From Duncaniella muricolitica (GTDB lineage Bacteria; Bacteroidota; Bacteroidia; Bacteroidales; Muribaculaceae), in contig CP061009.1 of the NCBI GenBank assembly GCA_025808375.1, forward strand, positions 186,001 through 250,000: 64,000 bases of DNA, in the 5' to 3' direction. Positions 50,437 to 60,363 of the stretch are shown piece after piece. Under the pieces are notes generated by a model that saw only the letters and a list, made by a program, of their open reading frames with translations, was not told the DNA's origin and made no database searches. The number at the start of each line of letters is the position of its first letter. Position 1 is the stretch's first letter. The position numbers and the translations under genes were made by a program.

Positions 50437-52242
50437 ATGATTGACAATAATTTGACCTATCTGCCTGTGCGTCATGCGGCAGAGCATCCGGACCATCCGG
50501 CACTCGCGGCTCAGGACGAGCAGGACAGGTGGTATGATATATCCTGGAGGGAGTTTGAGGCGCAGGTGCGTGTAGCGGCCCGCGCTCTGGCTGTGCTCGG
50601 AGTCAAGCCGACTGATTGTGTGGGCACTTTTTCGGCCAACCGTCCGGAGAATCTTGTGACTGATTTTGCCTGTTATCGCAACAGGGCTGTGTCGGTGTCG
50701 ATATATGCGACATCGTCGCCCGAGCAGGTGGAGTATATAGTCAGCGATGCCTGCTGCGAGGTGTTGTTTGCCGGAAATACGACGCAGTATCGCTCGGCCC
50801 GCGAGGTCCAGAGCCGTTGCGGCTGTCTGAAGCATATCGTTGTAATCAAGCCGATAGAGCTTGATGAGGATGATGAGAGCTCGATGCTGTGGAGCGACTT
50901 CATGAAGCTCGGCGAGAAGGCCGGCGATGAGGTGGAGGCACAGGTGGAGAACAGGGCCAAGTCGGCATGTCCGGATGACCTTGCGACGCTTGTGTATACC
51001 TCGGGTACTACGGGCGAGCCCAAGGGTGCGATGCTGACTCACTCCAACTATGACTACGCGCTTGAGGCCCACAGGGTGAGGCTCGACATGCTTTCGCCCA
51101 AGGATGTGTCGATGGCTTTTCTGCCTCTGAGCCATATATTTGAGAAGGGATTTACCTATGTGTGTCTGATGCTTGGCATCAAGGTGGCTGTCAACCGTGA
51201 CCCGCGTGCCATACAGGACACTATCAAGGAGGTGAGGCCCACGTGTATGTGTGCCGTGCCGAGGTTCTGGGAGAAGGTGTATGCGGCCGTGCATGAGAAG
51301 ATTGCGTCGATGAATCCCGTGGCCCGTATGATGGTGAATGCAGCTCTGAAGGTGGGCCGTAAGCGTAATATAGAGTATAAGCGCAGGGGGCTGGAGGCTC
51401 CGTGGTGGCTTGAGAGCAGCTATAAACTGTTTGACCGCAAGGTGTTTGCTATGCTGCGCGGCGCGATAGGCATCGACCACCCCAATATATTCCCGACCGC
51501 CGGCGCGCCGGTGTCGGCCGAGATAGTGGAGTTTTTCCATTCGGCCGGACTGTTTCTGATGACAGGCTACGGGCTGTCGGAGACCACGGCTACGGTGACT
51601 TGTTTCCCTATGAAGGACTATGAGATAGCTTCGGTGGGCACGGCTATACCGTGGGTGCAGGTCAAGGTGGACTCCAACTCGGAGGTGCTTGTCAAGGGCC
51701 CGACCGTGATGAGCGGCTATTATCACAAGCCTGAGGCTACGGCAGAGGCTTTCACGGCCGACGGATGGTTCAGGACGGGCGATGCGGGTTATATGGACAA
51801 GAACGGCAATCTGTTTCTGACCGACCGCATCAAGGATCTTTTCAAGACTTCAAACGGCAAGTATATAGCTCCGCAGGCGATAGAGACACGTCTGGGCACA
51901 GATAAATTTATAGAGCAGGTGGCTGTGATAGGCGACGGCTACAAGTATGTGAGCGCGCTGATAGTGCCGTCGTTTGCCGCGCTGAGGGCGTGGGCCGACG
52001 AGAAGAAAATCGCTTATGGCTCCATCGAGGAGCTGCTTGACGACAAGAGGGTCAACGAAATGATGGAGAAGCGTCTGGAGGTGCTTCAGAAGGGACTGGC
52101 TCCGTATGAGAAAATCAAGCGGTTCAAGCTGTTGCCTCATGAGTTTACGATGGACAGCGGCGAGCTGACCAATACGCTCAAGCTCAAGCGCAGGGTCATC
52201 AACAAGAATTATGCCCATATCATAGAGTCGCTCTACAGATAG
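50437..52242 (+). CDS. Long-chain acyl-CoA synthetase (AMP-forming)
   Basis: 601 residues of the ANL superfamily. The nucleotide-binding motif YTSGTTGEPKGAML is near residue 187. A later GYGLSETTA motif (about 370), the DGWFRTGD motif, and a C-terminal hinge with DRIKDLFKTSNGKYIAP are present. It activates fatty acids to acyl-CoA through acyl-AMP, at the inner face of the membrane. In Bacteroidales this class also feeds membrane lipid synthesis with exogenous fatty acids (inference). It is followed by asd 56 bp later. Confidence 0.93.
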   Translation: MIDNNLTYLPVRHAAEHPDHPALAAQDEQDRWYDISWREFEAQVRVAARALAVLGVKPTDCVGTFSANRPENLVTDFACYRNRAVSVSIYATSSPEQVEYIVSDACCEVLFAGNTTQYRSAREVQSRCGCLKHIVVIKPIELDEDDESSMLWSDFMKLGEKAGDEVEAQVENRAKSACPDDLATLVYTSGTTGEPKGAMLTHSNYDYALEAHRVRLDMLSPKDVSMAFLPLSHIFEKGFTYVCLMLGIKVAVNRDPRAIQDTIKEVRPTCMCAVPRFWEKVYAAVHEKIASMNPVARMMVNAALKVGRKRNIEYKRRGLEAPWWLESSYKLFDRKVFAMLRGAIGIDHPNIFPTAGAPVSAEIVEFFHSAGLFLMTGYGLSETTATVTCFPMKDYEIASVGTAIPWVQVKVDSNSEVLVKGPTVMSGYYHKPEATAEAFTADGWFRTGDAGYMDKNGNLFLTDRIKDLFKTSNGKYIAPQAIETRLGTDKFIEQVAVIGDGYKYVSALIVPSFAALRAWADEKKIAYGSIEELLDDKRVNEMMEKRLEVLQKGLAPYEKIKRFKLLPHEFTMDSGELTNTLKLKRRVINKNYAHIIESLYR

Positions 52243-52298
52243 GCGAGAGAGAAAAATAAAAACAAAAATATAATACACACTATTACATCAACTAAGGT

Positions 52299-53312
52299 AT
52301 GAAAGTTGCGATTGTAGGCGTCAGTGGCGCAGTAGGACAAGAGTTCCTGAGAGTGCTCGATGAGCAGAATTTCCCGATCGACGAACTGTTGCTTTTCGGT
52401 TCGGAGCGTTCGGCCGGCCGTACATATAATTACCGCGGCAAGGATTACACCGTGCAGTTGCTCAGAGATGAGCCGGAGGATTTCCGCGGAGTGGATTTCG
52501 CATTTGTGTCGGCTGGCGCGTCGGTGTCGAAGAAGTATGCCGATGCCATCACCAAGCACGGCGCGGTGATGATCGACAATTCTTCGGCTTTCCGCATGGA
52601 TCCTGATGTGCCTCTGGTGGTGCCCGAAGTCAACGGCGAGGATGCTTTTGACGCACCCCGCGGTGTGATTGCCAATCCCAACTGTACGACCGCCATCATG
52701 GTGGTGGCTCTGAAGCCCCTTAACGACATCTCGCCTATCAAGCGTGTGCATGTGGCTACCTATCAGGCAGCGAGCGGTGCCGGCGCGACCGGTATGGACG
52801 AGCTTGTGAAGCAGTATGAGGAACTCGGCGAGGGCAAGGAGCCGACCGTCGAGAAGTTTGCCTATCAGTTGGCCTACAACCTTATCCCTCACATAGACGT
52901 GTTCCTTGAAAATGATTATACCAAGGAGGAGATGAAGATGTATAACGAGACCCGTAAAATCATGCATGCTCCCGAGTTATCGGTGAGCGCGACCTGTGTG
53001 CGAGTGCCTGTAGTGCGTGCCCACAGCGAGGCCGTGTGGGTTGAGACCGAGCGTCCTATCAGCGTCGAGGAGGCCCGCGCCGCTTTTGCCAAGGCCGAAG
53101 GTCTGGTGGTGATTGACGAGCCGGCCGAAAAGAAATATCCCATGCCGCTCTTCGCAGCCGGTACCGACCCTGTGTTCCTGGGCCGTCTGAGAGAGGATGT
53201 GGCTAATCCCAACGGGCTTACATTCTGGCTCGTGGGCGACCAGATAAAGAAAGGTGCAGCCCTCAATGCCGTGCAGATAGCACAGTATATGATAGCTCAT
53301 CCCAGAAAGTAA
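52299..53312 (+). CDS. asd: Aspartate-semialdehyde dehydrogenase
   Basis: 337 residues. NADP-binding GVSGAVGQEFLRVL at the start. Catalytic Cys129 sits in the NPNCTT motif, and the conserved YQAASGAGATGMDEL segment follows. It reduces aspartyl phosphate to the semialdehyde for lysine/DAP, threonine and methionine synthesis. It may share a transcript with the upstream acyl-CoA synthetase. The 168 bp after it hold no terminator I can defend. Confidence 0.96.
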   Translation: MKVAIVGVSGAVGQEFLRVLDEQNFPIDELLLFGSERSAGRTYNYRGKDYTVQLLRDEPEDFRGVDFAFVSAGASVSKKYADAITKHGAVMIDNSSAFRMDPDVPLVVPEVNGEDAFDAPRGVIANPNCTTAIMVVALKPLNDISPIKRVHVATYQAASGAGATGMDELVKQYEELGEGKEPTVEKFAYQLAYNLIPHIDVFLENDYTKEEMKMYNETRKIMHAPELSVSATCVRVPVVRAHSEAVWVETERPISVEEARAAFAKAEGLVVIDEPAEKKYPMPLFAAGTDPVFLGRLREDVANPNGLTFWLVGDQIKKGAALNAVQIAQYMIAHPRK

Positions 53313-53440
53313 ACCTCAGCCTGAACGGTAATTGGCAATTGGCAGCCATTGTAATCACGATGTCGGAATAAACAATCGGTGAAGGATGGTTGTAATACAT
53401 ACTCACTGCGTGTAATAGTCCGGCGGCCGATTGCCGGCTG

Positions 53441-53465
53441 ATAATTGCTAATTACTAATTGATAA
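53441..53465 (+). repeat. ATTACTAATT-type repeat upstream of dedA
   Basis: ATAATTGCTAATTACTAATT and on, ending 15 bp before the ATG at 53481. Confidence 0.65.
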
Positions 53466-53480
53466 ATATAAAAAAGAAGT

Positions 53481-54164
53481 ATGCTTGATCTTGTAACGCT
53501 TCTGGCGTTGTTTGACCCAGCCGGGATAATGGCCCGGTTTCTTGAGGCTGATGCAATGACCGTCTACATGCTCGTGTTTGTGTTTATGGTCGTAGAGAGC
53601 TCGTTTGTGCCTTTTCCCTCGGAGGTGATAGTGCCTCCGGCCGCTTATCTTGCGTGTACGAGCCATGAGGTGAATATCGTGATGGTGACGCTGCTTGCGA
53701 CAGCCGGAGCTATTGTGGGCGCGCTTATCAACTATTATCTGGCTCTGTGGATAGGTCGGCCGATAGTGTATAAGTTTGCCGGCAGCCGCGTGGGCCATGC
53801 TTTTCTGCTCGACGAGGCCAAGGTGAAGCATGCCGAAGAGTATTTTGACGCCCACGGTGCAGTGTCGACCTTCATAGGACGACTTGTGCCGGCTGTGCGT
53901 CAGCTTATCTCGATACCCGCCGGACTGGCGAGGATGAATGTGGGCAAGTTTGTACTGTTCACAGGTCTGGGCGCACTCACCTGGAACGCCGTACTTGCCG
54001 CTCTGGGCTACTGGCTGGGCAAGATGGTGCCCCGCGAACAGCTCTTTGCCAAGGTGGAGGAATATAACGACTATCTCACCTATGCGGGGCTTGCCCTCGG
54101 AGTTATATGCCTCGGCATCATCCTCTACAATGCCTTCAAACCCAAGAAAACAGTAAACGAATAA
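53481..54164 (+). CDS. DedA-family membrane protein
   Basis: 227 residues with about five to six hydrophobic segments. Family motifs are ESSFVPFPSEVIVPPAAYLA near 35-55 and the FIGRLVPAVRQLISIPAGLA segment near 130-150, which holds the functional Arg and Pro. DedA proteins take part in membrane homeostasis and several members recycle undecaprenyl phosphate or phospholipids across the membrane. The substrate of this one is not known. It lies 33 bp upstream of rpe. Confidence 0.92.
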   Translation: MLDLVTLLALFDPAGIMARFLEADAMTVYMLVFVFMVVESSFVPFPSEVIVPPAAYLACTSHEVNIVMVTLLATAGAIVGALINYYLALWIGRPIVYKFAGSRVGHAFLLDEAKVKHAEEYFDAHGAVSTFIGRLVPAVRQLISIPAGLARMNVGKFVLFTGLGALTWNAVLAALGYWLGKMVPREQLFAKVEEYNDYLTYAGLALGVICLGIILYNAFKPKKTVNE

Positions 54165-54197
54165 CCACAGTAACACTGTAAAACAAAAACACCAGTC

Positions 54198-54854
54198 ATG
54201 ATACAGGTAGCACCCTCACTATTGGCCGCAGACTTCACGCGACTCGGCGAGGCCGTGGAGACCGTCAACCACAGCCGTGCGTCGCTGATACATATCGACG
54301 TGATGGACGGAATGTTCGTACCCAACATCTCGATAGGTTTTCCGGTGATAAAATCCATCAGTCGTGTGGCCGAGAAGCCACTCGACGTGCATATGATGGT
54401 CATGGATCCGGGCCGTTATGTCGGAGCCGTGCGCGATGCGGGCGGCGACCTGATGAATGTGCACTATGAAGCCTGTACGCATCTTCACCGCGTGGTGGCG
54501 TCGATACACGAGGCCGGAATGAAGGCCGGCGTGACGCTCAATCCGGCTACCCCTGTGGAGATGCTTGAGGATATAATAGGCGATGTCGAACTGGTGCTGC
54601 TCATGAGTGTCAATCCGGGATTCGGAGGGCAGAAGTTCATAGCCAATACCATTAATAAGGTGTGTCGTCTGCGCGACATGATTGACCGCACAGGCTCCAA
54701 AGCCGTGATAGAGATTGACGGAGGTGTGGACCTCAACACCGCACCCGCTCTCATCGAGTCGGGGGCCGATGTGCTTGTGGCCGGCAGCTATGTGTTCATG
54801 GCTCCGGACCCCTGTAAAGCTATCAGTGAACTCATAGACCTGGCCGCAGTATGA
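54198..54854 (+). CDS. rpe: Ribulose-phosphate 3-epimerase
   Basis: 218 residues. TIM barrel with APSLLAADFTRLGE at the start, HIDVMDGMFVPNISIG with metal-binding His and Asp, DVHMMV, VNPGFGGQKFI and EIDGGVDLNTAP near the end. It interconverts ribulose-5-phosphate and xylulose-5-phosphate in the pentose phosphate pathway. The stop overlaps the queA ATG by 4 bp (ATGA). Confidence 0.97.
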   Translation: MIQVAPSLLAADFTRLGEAVETVNHSRASLIHIDVMDGMFVPNISIGFPVIKSISRVAEKPLDVHMMVMDPGRYVGAVRDAGGDLMNVHYEACTHLHRVVASIHEAGMKAGVTLNPATPVEMLEDIIGDVELVLLMSVNPGFGGQKFIANTINKVCRLRDMIDRTGSKAVIEIDGGVDLNTAPALIESGADVLVAGSYVFMAPDPCKAISELIDLAAV

Positions 54855-56080
54855 CCAAGAGTGACATAGAGGAAATCCGCATCGAGGATTACGACTATCC
54901 GCTGCCCGACGAGCGAATAGCCAGACATCCGCTCGAGGAGCGCGACAAGTGTCTGCTGCTGGTGAGAGACGGCGAGGGACGGAGGGAGACGCGACTGTTT
55001 GCCGACCTGCCCGGCCTGCTGCCCGAGGACGCGATGCTTGTGTATAACAACACGAGGGTCATCAATGCGCGTCTGCGTTTCCGCAAGGGAGCCGACGGCA
55101 ACGGCGCGCTGATAGAGATATTCTGTCTGGAGCCGCACGAGCCGGCCGACTATGCCTTGAATTTCGCAAGCACACGCGAATGTGCTTGGGCCTGTCTCGT
55201 CGGCAACTCCAAGCGATGGAAAGAAGGGCCCCTGACCCGCCGCGTGACAGTGGAGGGCCGGGAGGTGACGCTGACCGCCATGCGCGAGAGCAAGAACGGA
55301 GCGGCCTCGACGGTGCGATTCAGTTGGGACAACAGCGAGGTGACATTCAGCTCGATAATCTCGGCACTCGGCGAGATACCCATCCCGCCTTATCTCAACC
55401 GTTCGACCGAAGAGAGCGACTCGGAGGACTATCAGACCGTCTATTCGCGCATCGAAGGCTCGGTGGCCGCTCCGACTGCGGGGCTGCATTTCACTCCGGA
55501 GGTGCTCGAGGCCATAGACCGCCGCGGGATACCGCGGCGCGAACTTACGCTCCACGTCGGGGCCGGGACTTTTCAGCCTGTCAAGAGCGACACCATAGGC
55601 GAGCATGAGATGCACAACGAGTTTATAGCCGTGCCGCGCGCTCTAATCGAAGAACTGGCCACCACCGGACGCCGTGTCATAGCGGTGGGCACCACATCGG
55701 TGCGCACGCTCGAGAGCCTTTATCATCTCGGATGTATGCTCCACTCGGGGCTTGACGCGTCGACACTCCCGCAGTGGTATCCCTACAGTCCGGAACATCC
55801 GCGCCTCGAAGTCGCGGAGGCCATGACGGCGATACTCCGCCGGCTCGAGGAGGAGGGGAGCGACACGTTTATAGCATCGACCCGGCTGATGATTGCACCG
55901 GGCTATGACTATCGGGTGGTCAAGGGGATGGTCACCAATTTTCACCAGCCTCGCTCCACGTTGCTGCTGCTCGTGTCGGCATTTCTCGGCGGAGACGAAT
56001 GGCGCAGTGTGTATGACTACGCGCTCGGCGGGGAATATCGTTTCCTGTCGTATGGCGACGCGTGTCTCTTCCTGAAATGA
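54851..56080 (+). CDS. queA: S-adenosylmethionine:tRNA ribosyltransferase-isomerase
   Basis: 409 residues, longer than the ~350 of proteobacterial enzymes. It transfers and isomerises the ribose of SAM onto preQ1-tRNA in queuosine synthesis. Landmarks are DYDYPLPDERIARHPLEERD, YNNTRVINARL, the AAPTAGLHFTPEVLE block, HVGAGTFQPV and TTSVRTLESL, and NFHQPRSTLLLLVSAF. The extra length sits in inserts around 85-130 and 290-330. Translationally coupled to rpe. Confidence 0.95.
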   Translation: MTKSDIEEIRIEDYDYPLPDERIARHPLEERDKCLLLVRDGEGRRETRLFADLPGLLPEDAMLVYNNTRVINARLRFRKGADGNGALIEIFCLEPHEPADYALNFASTRECAWACLVGNSKRWKEGPLTRRVTVEGREVTLTAMRESKNGAASTVRFSWDNSEVTFSSIISALGEIPIPPYLNRSTEESDSEDYQTVYSRIEGSVAAPTAGLHFTPEVLEAIDRRGIPRRELTLHVGAGTFQPVKSDTIGEHEMHNEFIAVPRALIEELATTGRRVIAVGTTSVRTLESLYHLGCMLHSGLDASTLPQWYPYSPEHPRLEVAEAMTAILRRLEEEGSDTFIASTRLMIAPGYDYRVVKGMVTNFHQPRSTLLLLVSAFLGGDEWRSVYDYALGGEYRFLSYGDACLFLK

Positions 56081-56136
56081 GAAGAGGCGCGCTGTATAGA
56101 TTCATAATCTTGACAATCCATAACCTTAAAACTGAC

Positions 56137-57504
56137 ATGAAAAAAACTATCGCACTGATTTTTGCGTCACTTCTTGTCCTGACTTCGGGAGTAACGGCCG
56201 TTGGCGCGAAAAAAGACAGCCGTAAAAACAAGGATATCAGTGAATTTTTTGCCGCACGCATCGCCGGTGACGCCGCGCGTACCTATGAGGGCACAAAGAA
56301 AGTGGCCCTACGCGATGTGGAGCGTATGCGCGACATGGTGTGGGAGGAGTGGAAAAAGGCCAATGCCGCGGCCGACGAAAGCCGTCTTCCCGCCACAGGA
56401 CCTCTTGCCGAGGCTGCCGACATGTCCTGGGACATACCCTCGGAGCTCGAGCCCGATGCGGTGATGCCTTATGTGTATGGCTGCAAGGGAGAGTCGGCCG
56501 AGGCTCGTCCGTTCTTCATATTTCTCCACGGCTCCGGCCCAAAGGCTCAGGAGTGGAAGACACTCAAGCAGATAGCCGCAGCTTATGACGATGCTCCGAG
56601 TGTGTACTTCATCCCCCAGATACCCAACGAAGGCGAATGGTATCGCTGGTATCAGCGCGGCAAGCAGTGGGCGTGGGAGCGACTGTTGCGCCAGGCCCTG
56701 CTGCGTGACGAGATAGATGCCGACAAGGTGTATTTCATGGGCATATCGGAGGGCGCGTATGGCAGTCAGCGACTGGCATCGTATTATGCCGACTATCTCG
56801 CGGGAGCCGGTCCGATGGCCGGAGGCGAGCCGCTGGTCAATGCTCCTGCCGAAAATCTGCGCAACACGGCCTTTGTGCTCCGCACAGGTCAGAGAGACTT
56901 CGGTTTTTACCGCAACGTGCTCACCCGCATAGCCGCCATCAAGCTCGACAGTCTCCAACAACTGTATCCCGGACATTATGATTACATGGTGGAGCTTATC
57001 CCCGATGCGGGCCACGGCATAAACTATATGCCCACGGCACCGTGGCTACGCAAGCACAAACGCAATCCATATCCCAAGTCGGTCTACTGGGAGAACTTTG
57101 AGATGGACGGCCGTTATCGCGACGGGTTCTATAATCTATATGTGGATGAACGGAGCAATGACGATGAGTCGCAACGCACATGTTATGAGATGAATATCAA
57201 CGGCAATGAGGTGGATGTGACCGTGAGTCTCGTGAAGTATGAGCCGAGTCTGGTCGGCAATGATTTCGGATTTCCGATATCGCTTGATTTCCGCAAGACA
57301 TATGTACCGGCCACCAAGGGCCGTTTTACGGTCTATCTCAATGACAGCCTTGTGGATATGAGCAAAGAGGTGACGCTTAGGGTCAACGGCCGCGAGGTGT
57401 TTCGCGGAAAGGTGAAACCCTCGCTCGAGGATATGGTCAACAGTTGCGCCCGTTATTATGAGCGCGCCCGCATATATCCGGCCTCGATAAAGGTTGAGAT
57501 TTGA
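56137..57504 (+). CDS. Exported alpha/beta-hydrolase (esterase-like)
   Basis: 455 residues from ATG 56137 (MKKTIALIFASLLVL); the frame opens earlier but a signal peptide begins cleanly here. An alpha/beta-hydrolase core spans about 120-330, with a HGSG oxyanion-type turn in FIFLHGSGPKAQEW, the nucleophile Ser204 in GISEGAYG, and a candidate catalytic His293 in PDAGHGINY. The C-terminal ~120 residues are a beta-rich accessory domain. An envelope esterase or peptidase-like hydrolase is likely; the substrate is unknown. The gene ends in the terminator at 57528. Confidence 0.78.
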   Translation: MKKTIALIFASLLVLTSGVTAVGAKKDSRKNKDISEFFAARIAGDAARTYEGTKKVALRDVERMRDMVWEEWKKANAAADESRLPATGPLAEAADMSWDIPSELEPDAVMPYVYGCKGESAEARPFFIFLHGSGPKAQEWKTLKQIAAAYDDAPSVYFIPQIPNEGEWYRWYQRGKQWAWERLLRQALLRDEIDADKVYFMGISEGAYGSQRLASYYADYLAGAGPMAGGEPLVNAPAENLRNTAFVLRTGQRDFGFYRNVLTRIAAIKLDSLQQLYPGHYDYMVELIPDAGHGINYMPTAPWLRKHKRNPYPKSVYWENFEMDGRYRDGFYNLYVDERSNDDESQRTCYEMNINGNEVDVTVSLVKYEPSLVGNDFGFPISLDFRKTYVPATKGRFTVYLNDSLVDMSKEVTLRVNGREVFRGKVKPSLEDMVNSCARYYERARIYPASIKVEI

Positions 57505-57527
57505 TAATCGTGACATCAAGAATTACT

Positions 57528-57573
57528 GAATCGGCTGCGCGACACACCCCGCGCAGCCGATTCTCATTTGTTT
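57528..57573 (+). terminator. Terminator after the esterase-like gene
   Basis: Stem GAATCGGCTGCGCG (57528-57541) with CGCGCAGCCGATTC (57550-57563), 14 bp perfect, 8-nt loop, followed by TCATTTGTTT. Confidence 0.85.
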
Positions 57574-57665
57574 CGGACATCTTTTCGTCGCCTTCATGGT
57601 GATTTTTTGACATCAGTAAAGGCATAATTTTTTCGGGAAGCGGTTTTTATTTTAAATTTTTAATT

Positions 57666-57696
57666 TTTGACTTTAGAATGATTTTCATTACCTTTG
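57666..57696 (+). promoter_or_regulatory. Promoter of the DUF5106 thioredoxin-like gene
   Basis: TTTG (57666-57669), a 19-nt spacer, TACCTTTG (57689-57696): full consensus. The leader is about 25 nt. Confidence 0.75.
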
Positions 57697-57726
57697 TGAT
57701 TGCATAAAACCGTATCAACAAAGATT

Positions 57727-58614
57727 ATGAAAATCAAACTGTTCATATTGTCGTTGCTTGCGCTTGTCGGCCTGGGGCAGACGGCTAAGGCCGACACATA
57801 TTTCCCCTATCCGATAGTGCCTGACTCGGTGGCTACATTTCAGGGCCGCTGCAATTATCTGGCCGACCATTTCTGGGATTTCTGCGAGATGACCAAGGCA
57901 TTTTCGGCCAAGCAGAAGATGGCTCAGGAGATGAAGGTCTATCTCTCGGTAGTGGCCAATGCCGAGCCGAGCGTAGCCGTGCGCGGGGTCAACGCGCTGA
58001 TGAAGAAACTCGAGAAGCAGCCCAAGGACCAGGTGTTTATGGCTACGGTGGCCGAGAGCCAGCTCTATGGAGACACCGCCGAGATGTGGATTGACGGGCT
58101 CTATCTGCCGTTTGCCGAGGCAGTTGCCGCCAACAAGCGGGTGTCGAAGGCCGAGAAGGCACGTTTTGTGCAGCAGGCCGAGGTGCTCCGCAACTCCATG
58201 GTGGGCAGCCGCGCACCTTCGCTGCCCTACACGACCCGTGACGGCCGGGCTGGAGACCTGCAGAACGATTCGGCCGAGGTTGTGATAGTGTTTTTCAACG
58301 ACCCCGACTGCAGCAGTTGCAATATGGCCCGCATACGTCTTGACGCGGATGTGTCGATGACTGAGCTTGTCAACGAGGGTACGGTCAAGGTTGTGGCCAT
58401 TACGCTTGCCGAGCCTGACGAGGAGTGGAAGAAGGCTGTGGAGGGTTATCCCGCCAACTGGATTGTAGGCGCGGCACCTGATGCCGATCTGAGTATCGAT
58501 CTGCGCGCCGGCACGCCCGACTTCTATATACTCGGCCGCCATAACATCATACGTTATAAACATCTCAACGCCGACCAGGTGCTTGACGTGGCGCGGCAAC
58601 TGAAGAAGAGATAG
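57727..58614 (+). CDS. DUF5106 / thioredoxin-fold exported protein
   Basis: 295 residues from ATG 57727 (MKIKLFILSLLALVGLGQ); nine codons of open frame upstream overlap the transcription start. Signal peptide ending TAKA. The N-terminal part (FPYPIVPDSVATFQGRCNYL, DHFWDFCEM) fits DUF5106. A thioredoxin-like domain from about 165 carries a CxxC pair, Cys195-Ser-Ser-Cys198 (NDPDCSSCNMARI). It is probably a periplasmic thiol oxidoreductase; partner proteins are unknown. Confidence 0.72.
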   Translation: MKIKLFILSLLALVGLGQTAKADTYFPYPIVPDSVATFQGRCNYLADHFWDFCEMTKAFSAKQKMAQEMKVYLSVVANAEPSVAVRGVNALMKKLEKQPKDQVFMATVAESQLYGDTAEMWIDGLYLPFAEAVAANKRVSKAEKARFVQQAEVLRNSMVGSRAPSLPYTTRDGRAGDLQNDSAEVVIVFFNDPDCSSCNMARIRLDADVSMTELVNEGTVKVVAITLAEPDEEWKKAVEGYPANWIVGAAPDADLSIDLRAGTPDFYILGRHNIIRYKHLNADQVLDVARQLKKR

Positions 58615-58724
58615 CAGGTCCGACCGGACGAACCATGCATCGTACATCGCCCCTGCCGAAGTAAGAGGGGGAATTAAACACCCGACAAAGTAATCAAAAT
58701 AATATCAGTTCTAAAATCAAGATA

Positions 58725-59234
58725 ATGTCCTGGCATCACTCACCGCTCATAAACGTGTTTCTCCGTCTGACGGGCTACACTTACACCAATCTCGGACGCT
58801 TGTTCATGCGCCTGTTTGTCGGCATCATGCTGTTGCAGTTTGGCATACGCCATCTTGTCAACTACAACGAGCTGTGCATGACGTTTCCGACGGTGCTCGA
58901 CATGTCATCGTCGACGTCGCTGGTGCTGATGATAATTATCGAGCTGGTGTGCTCGCTGCTGATAATGGTCGGATTTCTGACCCGTCTGAGCACTATCCCG
59001 CCGATTGTGGCCATGTGTGCCGCCGAGTACTACATACTCCATGACATGGTGCCTTATCTGCCGGTGTATGGTCTTGACTCGACCGACCCGGGTTATCTGC
59101 CCATCATGTTTATCGGCATTTACATATGGATGCTCATAGCAGGTCCGGGCAAGATTTCGCTTGATTATTTCATTTCGCTCTACATCATCAACCGCCGCGG
59201 CAAGGATGAGGAGGAGGAGCTTGAGGAAGTCTAA
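58725..59234 (+). CDS. DoxX-like membrane protein
   Basis: 169 residues with four transmembrane helices (about 25-45, 60-85, 88-108, 125-145). The RLFVGIMLLQFGIRHLVNY start and LIMVGFLTRLSTIPPIVAMC segment resemble the DoxX/DUF417 group. Acidic C-terminal tail (GKDEEEELEEV). Its role is unknown; some DoxX proteins support oxidative stress resistance, which would suit the preceding thiol oxidoreductase. The 110-bp gap before it holds no other feature. Confidence 0.7.
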   Translation: MSWHHSPLINVFLRLTGYTYTNLGRLFMRLFVGIMLLQFGIRHLVNYNELCMTFPTVLDMSSSTSLVLMIIIELVCSLLIMVGFLTRLSTIPPIVAMCAAEYYILHDMVPYLPVYGLDSTDPGYLPIMFIGIYIWMLIAGPGKISLDYFISLYIINRRGKDEEEELEEV

Positions 59235-59265
59235 GTAGAGTTTAAGAGTTAAGAGTTTAGAGTTT
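59232..59265 (+). repeat. GTTTA-type repeat at the mnmA start
   Basis: GAGTTTAAGAGTTAAGAGTT and on run directly into the mnmA ATG: the start codon is part of the last repeat unit (GAGTTTATG). Confidence 0.6.
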
Positions 59266-60345
59266 ATGCGAGTAGCGGTATTAATATCCGGTGGTGTCGA
59301 CAGTGCGGTGGCCGTGCACAGGTTGCTGGAGCAGGGTCATGACCTGCACCTGTTTTATATCCGCATCGGACTTGATACGGGCGAGGGCGACTGCTCGGCC
59401 GAGGAGGACATAGAGATGTGTCGCTATATAGCCAGGAAATATGCTTTGCCCTTTGACGTCGTGTCGCTTCACGAGGAGTATTGGGAGAATGTCATGGAGT
59501 ATGCGTTGCGTACGGTGCGACAGGGGCTGACCCCCAATCCCGACGTGATGTGCAACAAGATGATAAAATTCGGTTTTTTTGAGGAACGCTGGGGCCGCGA
59601 ATTTGACCGCACCGCCACGGGCCACTATGCCACCACCCATGAGATAGACGGGCTTACATGGCTCGGCACGGGTGTTGACCGGGTCAAGGACCAGACCGAC
59701 TTTCTGTGTCGCATATCCTATGAGCAGCTCAGCCGTCTGATGTTTCCGATCGGCGACCTGCCCAAAGCCGAGGTGCGCCGTCTGGCCATAGAGACAGGTA
59801 TGCCCAACGCATATCGCCGCGACAGCCAGGGCATATGTTTTCTCGGCAAAATCAACTATAATGACTTCATACGCCGTCATCTCGGCGAGAAGCCCGGCCC
59901 CATCGTGGAGCTTGAGACCGGCCGCAAGCTCGGCGAGCACAAGGGATTCTGGTTTCACACCATCGGCCAGCGCAAGGGCCTTGGTCTGAGCGGAGGACCG
60001 TGGTATGTGGTGAAGAAGAATGTGCACGACAATGTGGTGTATGTCTCGCAGGGCTATGACACGGAGAAGCAGTATGGTCAGGTGCTTCATCTCGACGAGA
60101 TGCACTGGCTTACCCGCAATCCATGGCCGGGCGATTGCGAGGGGGTGGAAGTGACGTTTAAAAACCGTCACAGCCCCGACTTTCTCAACGCCCGCCTCAC
60201 TCGTCTGGGCGACGGAGAATATGTGATAGACTCGGAGCAGCCTGTACAGGGCATTGCCCCGGGACAGTTTGCGGTGATATATACCCCCGACAGCCGCCTG
60301 TGTCTCGGCAGCGGTGTGATAACGGGACGAAACATAATGTTGTAA
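59266..60345 (+). CDS. mnmA: tRNA-specific 2-thiouridylase
   Basis: 359 residues. PP-loop ATPase motif SGGVDSAV at 8-15. Catalytic cysteines are Cys96 (PDVMCNKMIKF) and Cys191 (DSQGICFLGKI). A later ERxTIGQRKGLGLSG-like segment reads FHTIGQRKGLGLSGGPW. It thiolates U34 of Lys, Glu and Gln tRNAs. ATG lies inside an AT-rich repeat without an SD sequence. Confidence 0.97.
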   Translation: MRVAVLISGGVDSAVAVHRLLEQGHDLHLFYIRIGLDTGEGDCSAEEDIEMCRYIARKYALPFDVVSLHEEYWENVMEYALRTVRQGLTPNPDVMCNKMIKFGFFEERWGREFDRTATGHYATTHEIDGLTWLGTGVDRVKDQTDFLCRISYEQLSRLMFPIGDLPKAEVRRLAIETGMPNAYRRDSQGICFLGKINYNDFIRRHLGEKPGPIVELETGRKLGEHKGFWFHTIGQRKGLGLSGGPWYVVKKNVHDNVVYVSQGYDTEKQYGQVLHLDEMHWLTRNPWPGDCEGVEVTFKNRHSPDFLNARLTRLGDGEYVIDSEQPVQGIAPGQFAVIYTPDSRLCLGSGVITGRNIML

Positions 60346-60363
60346 TATCGTAAAATAAGGCGT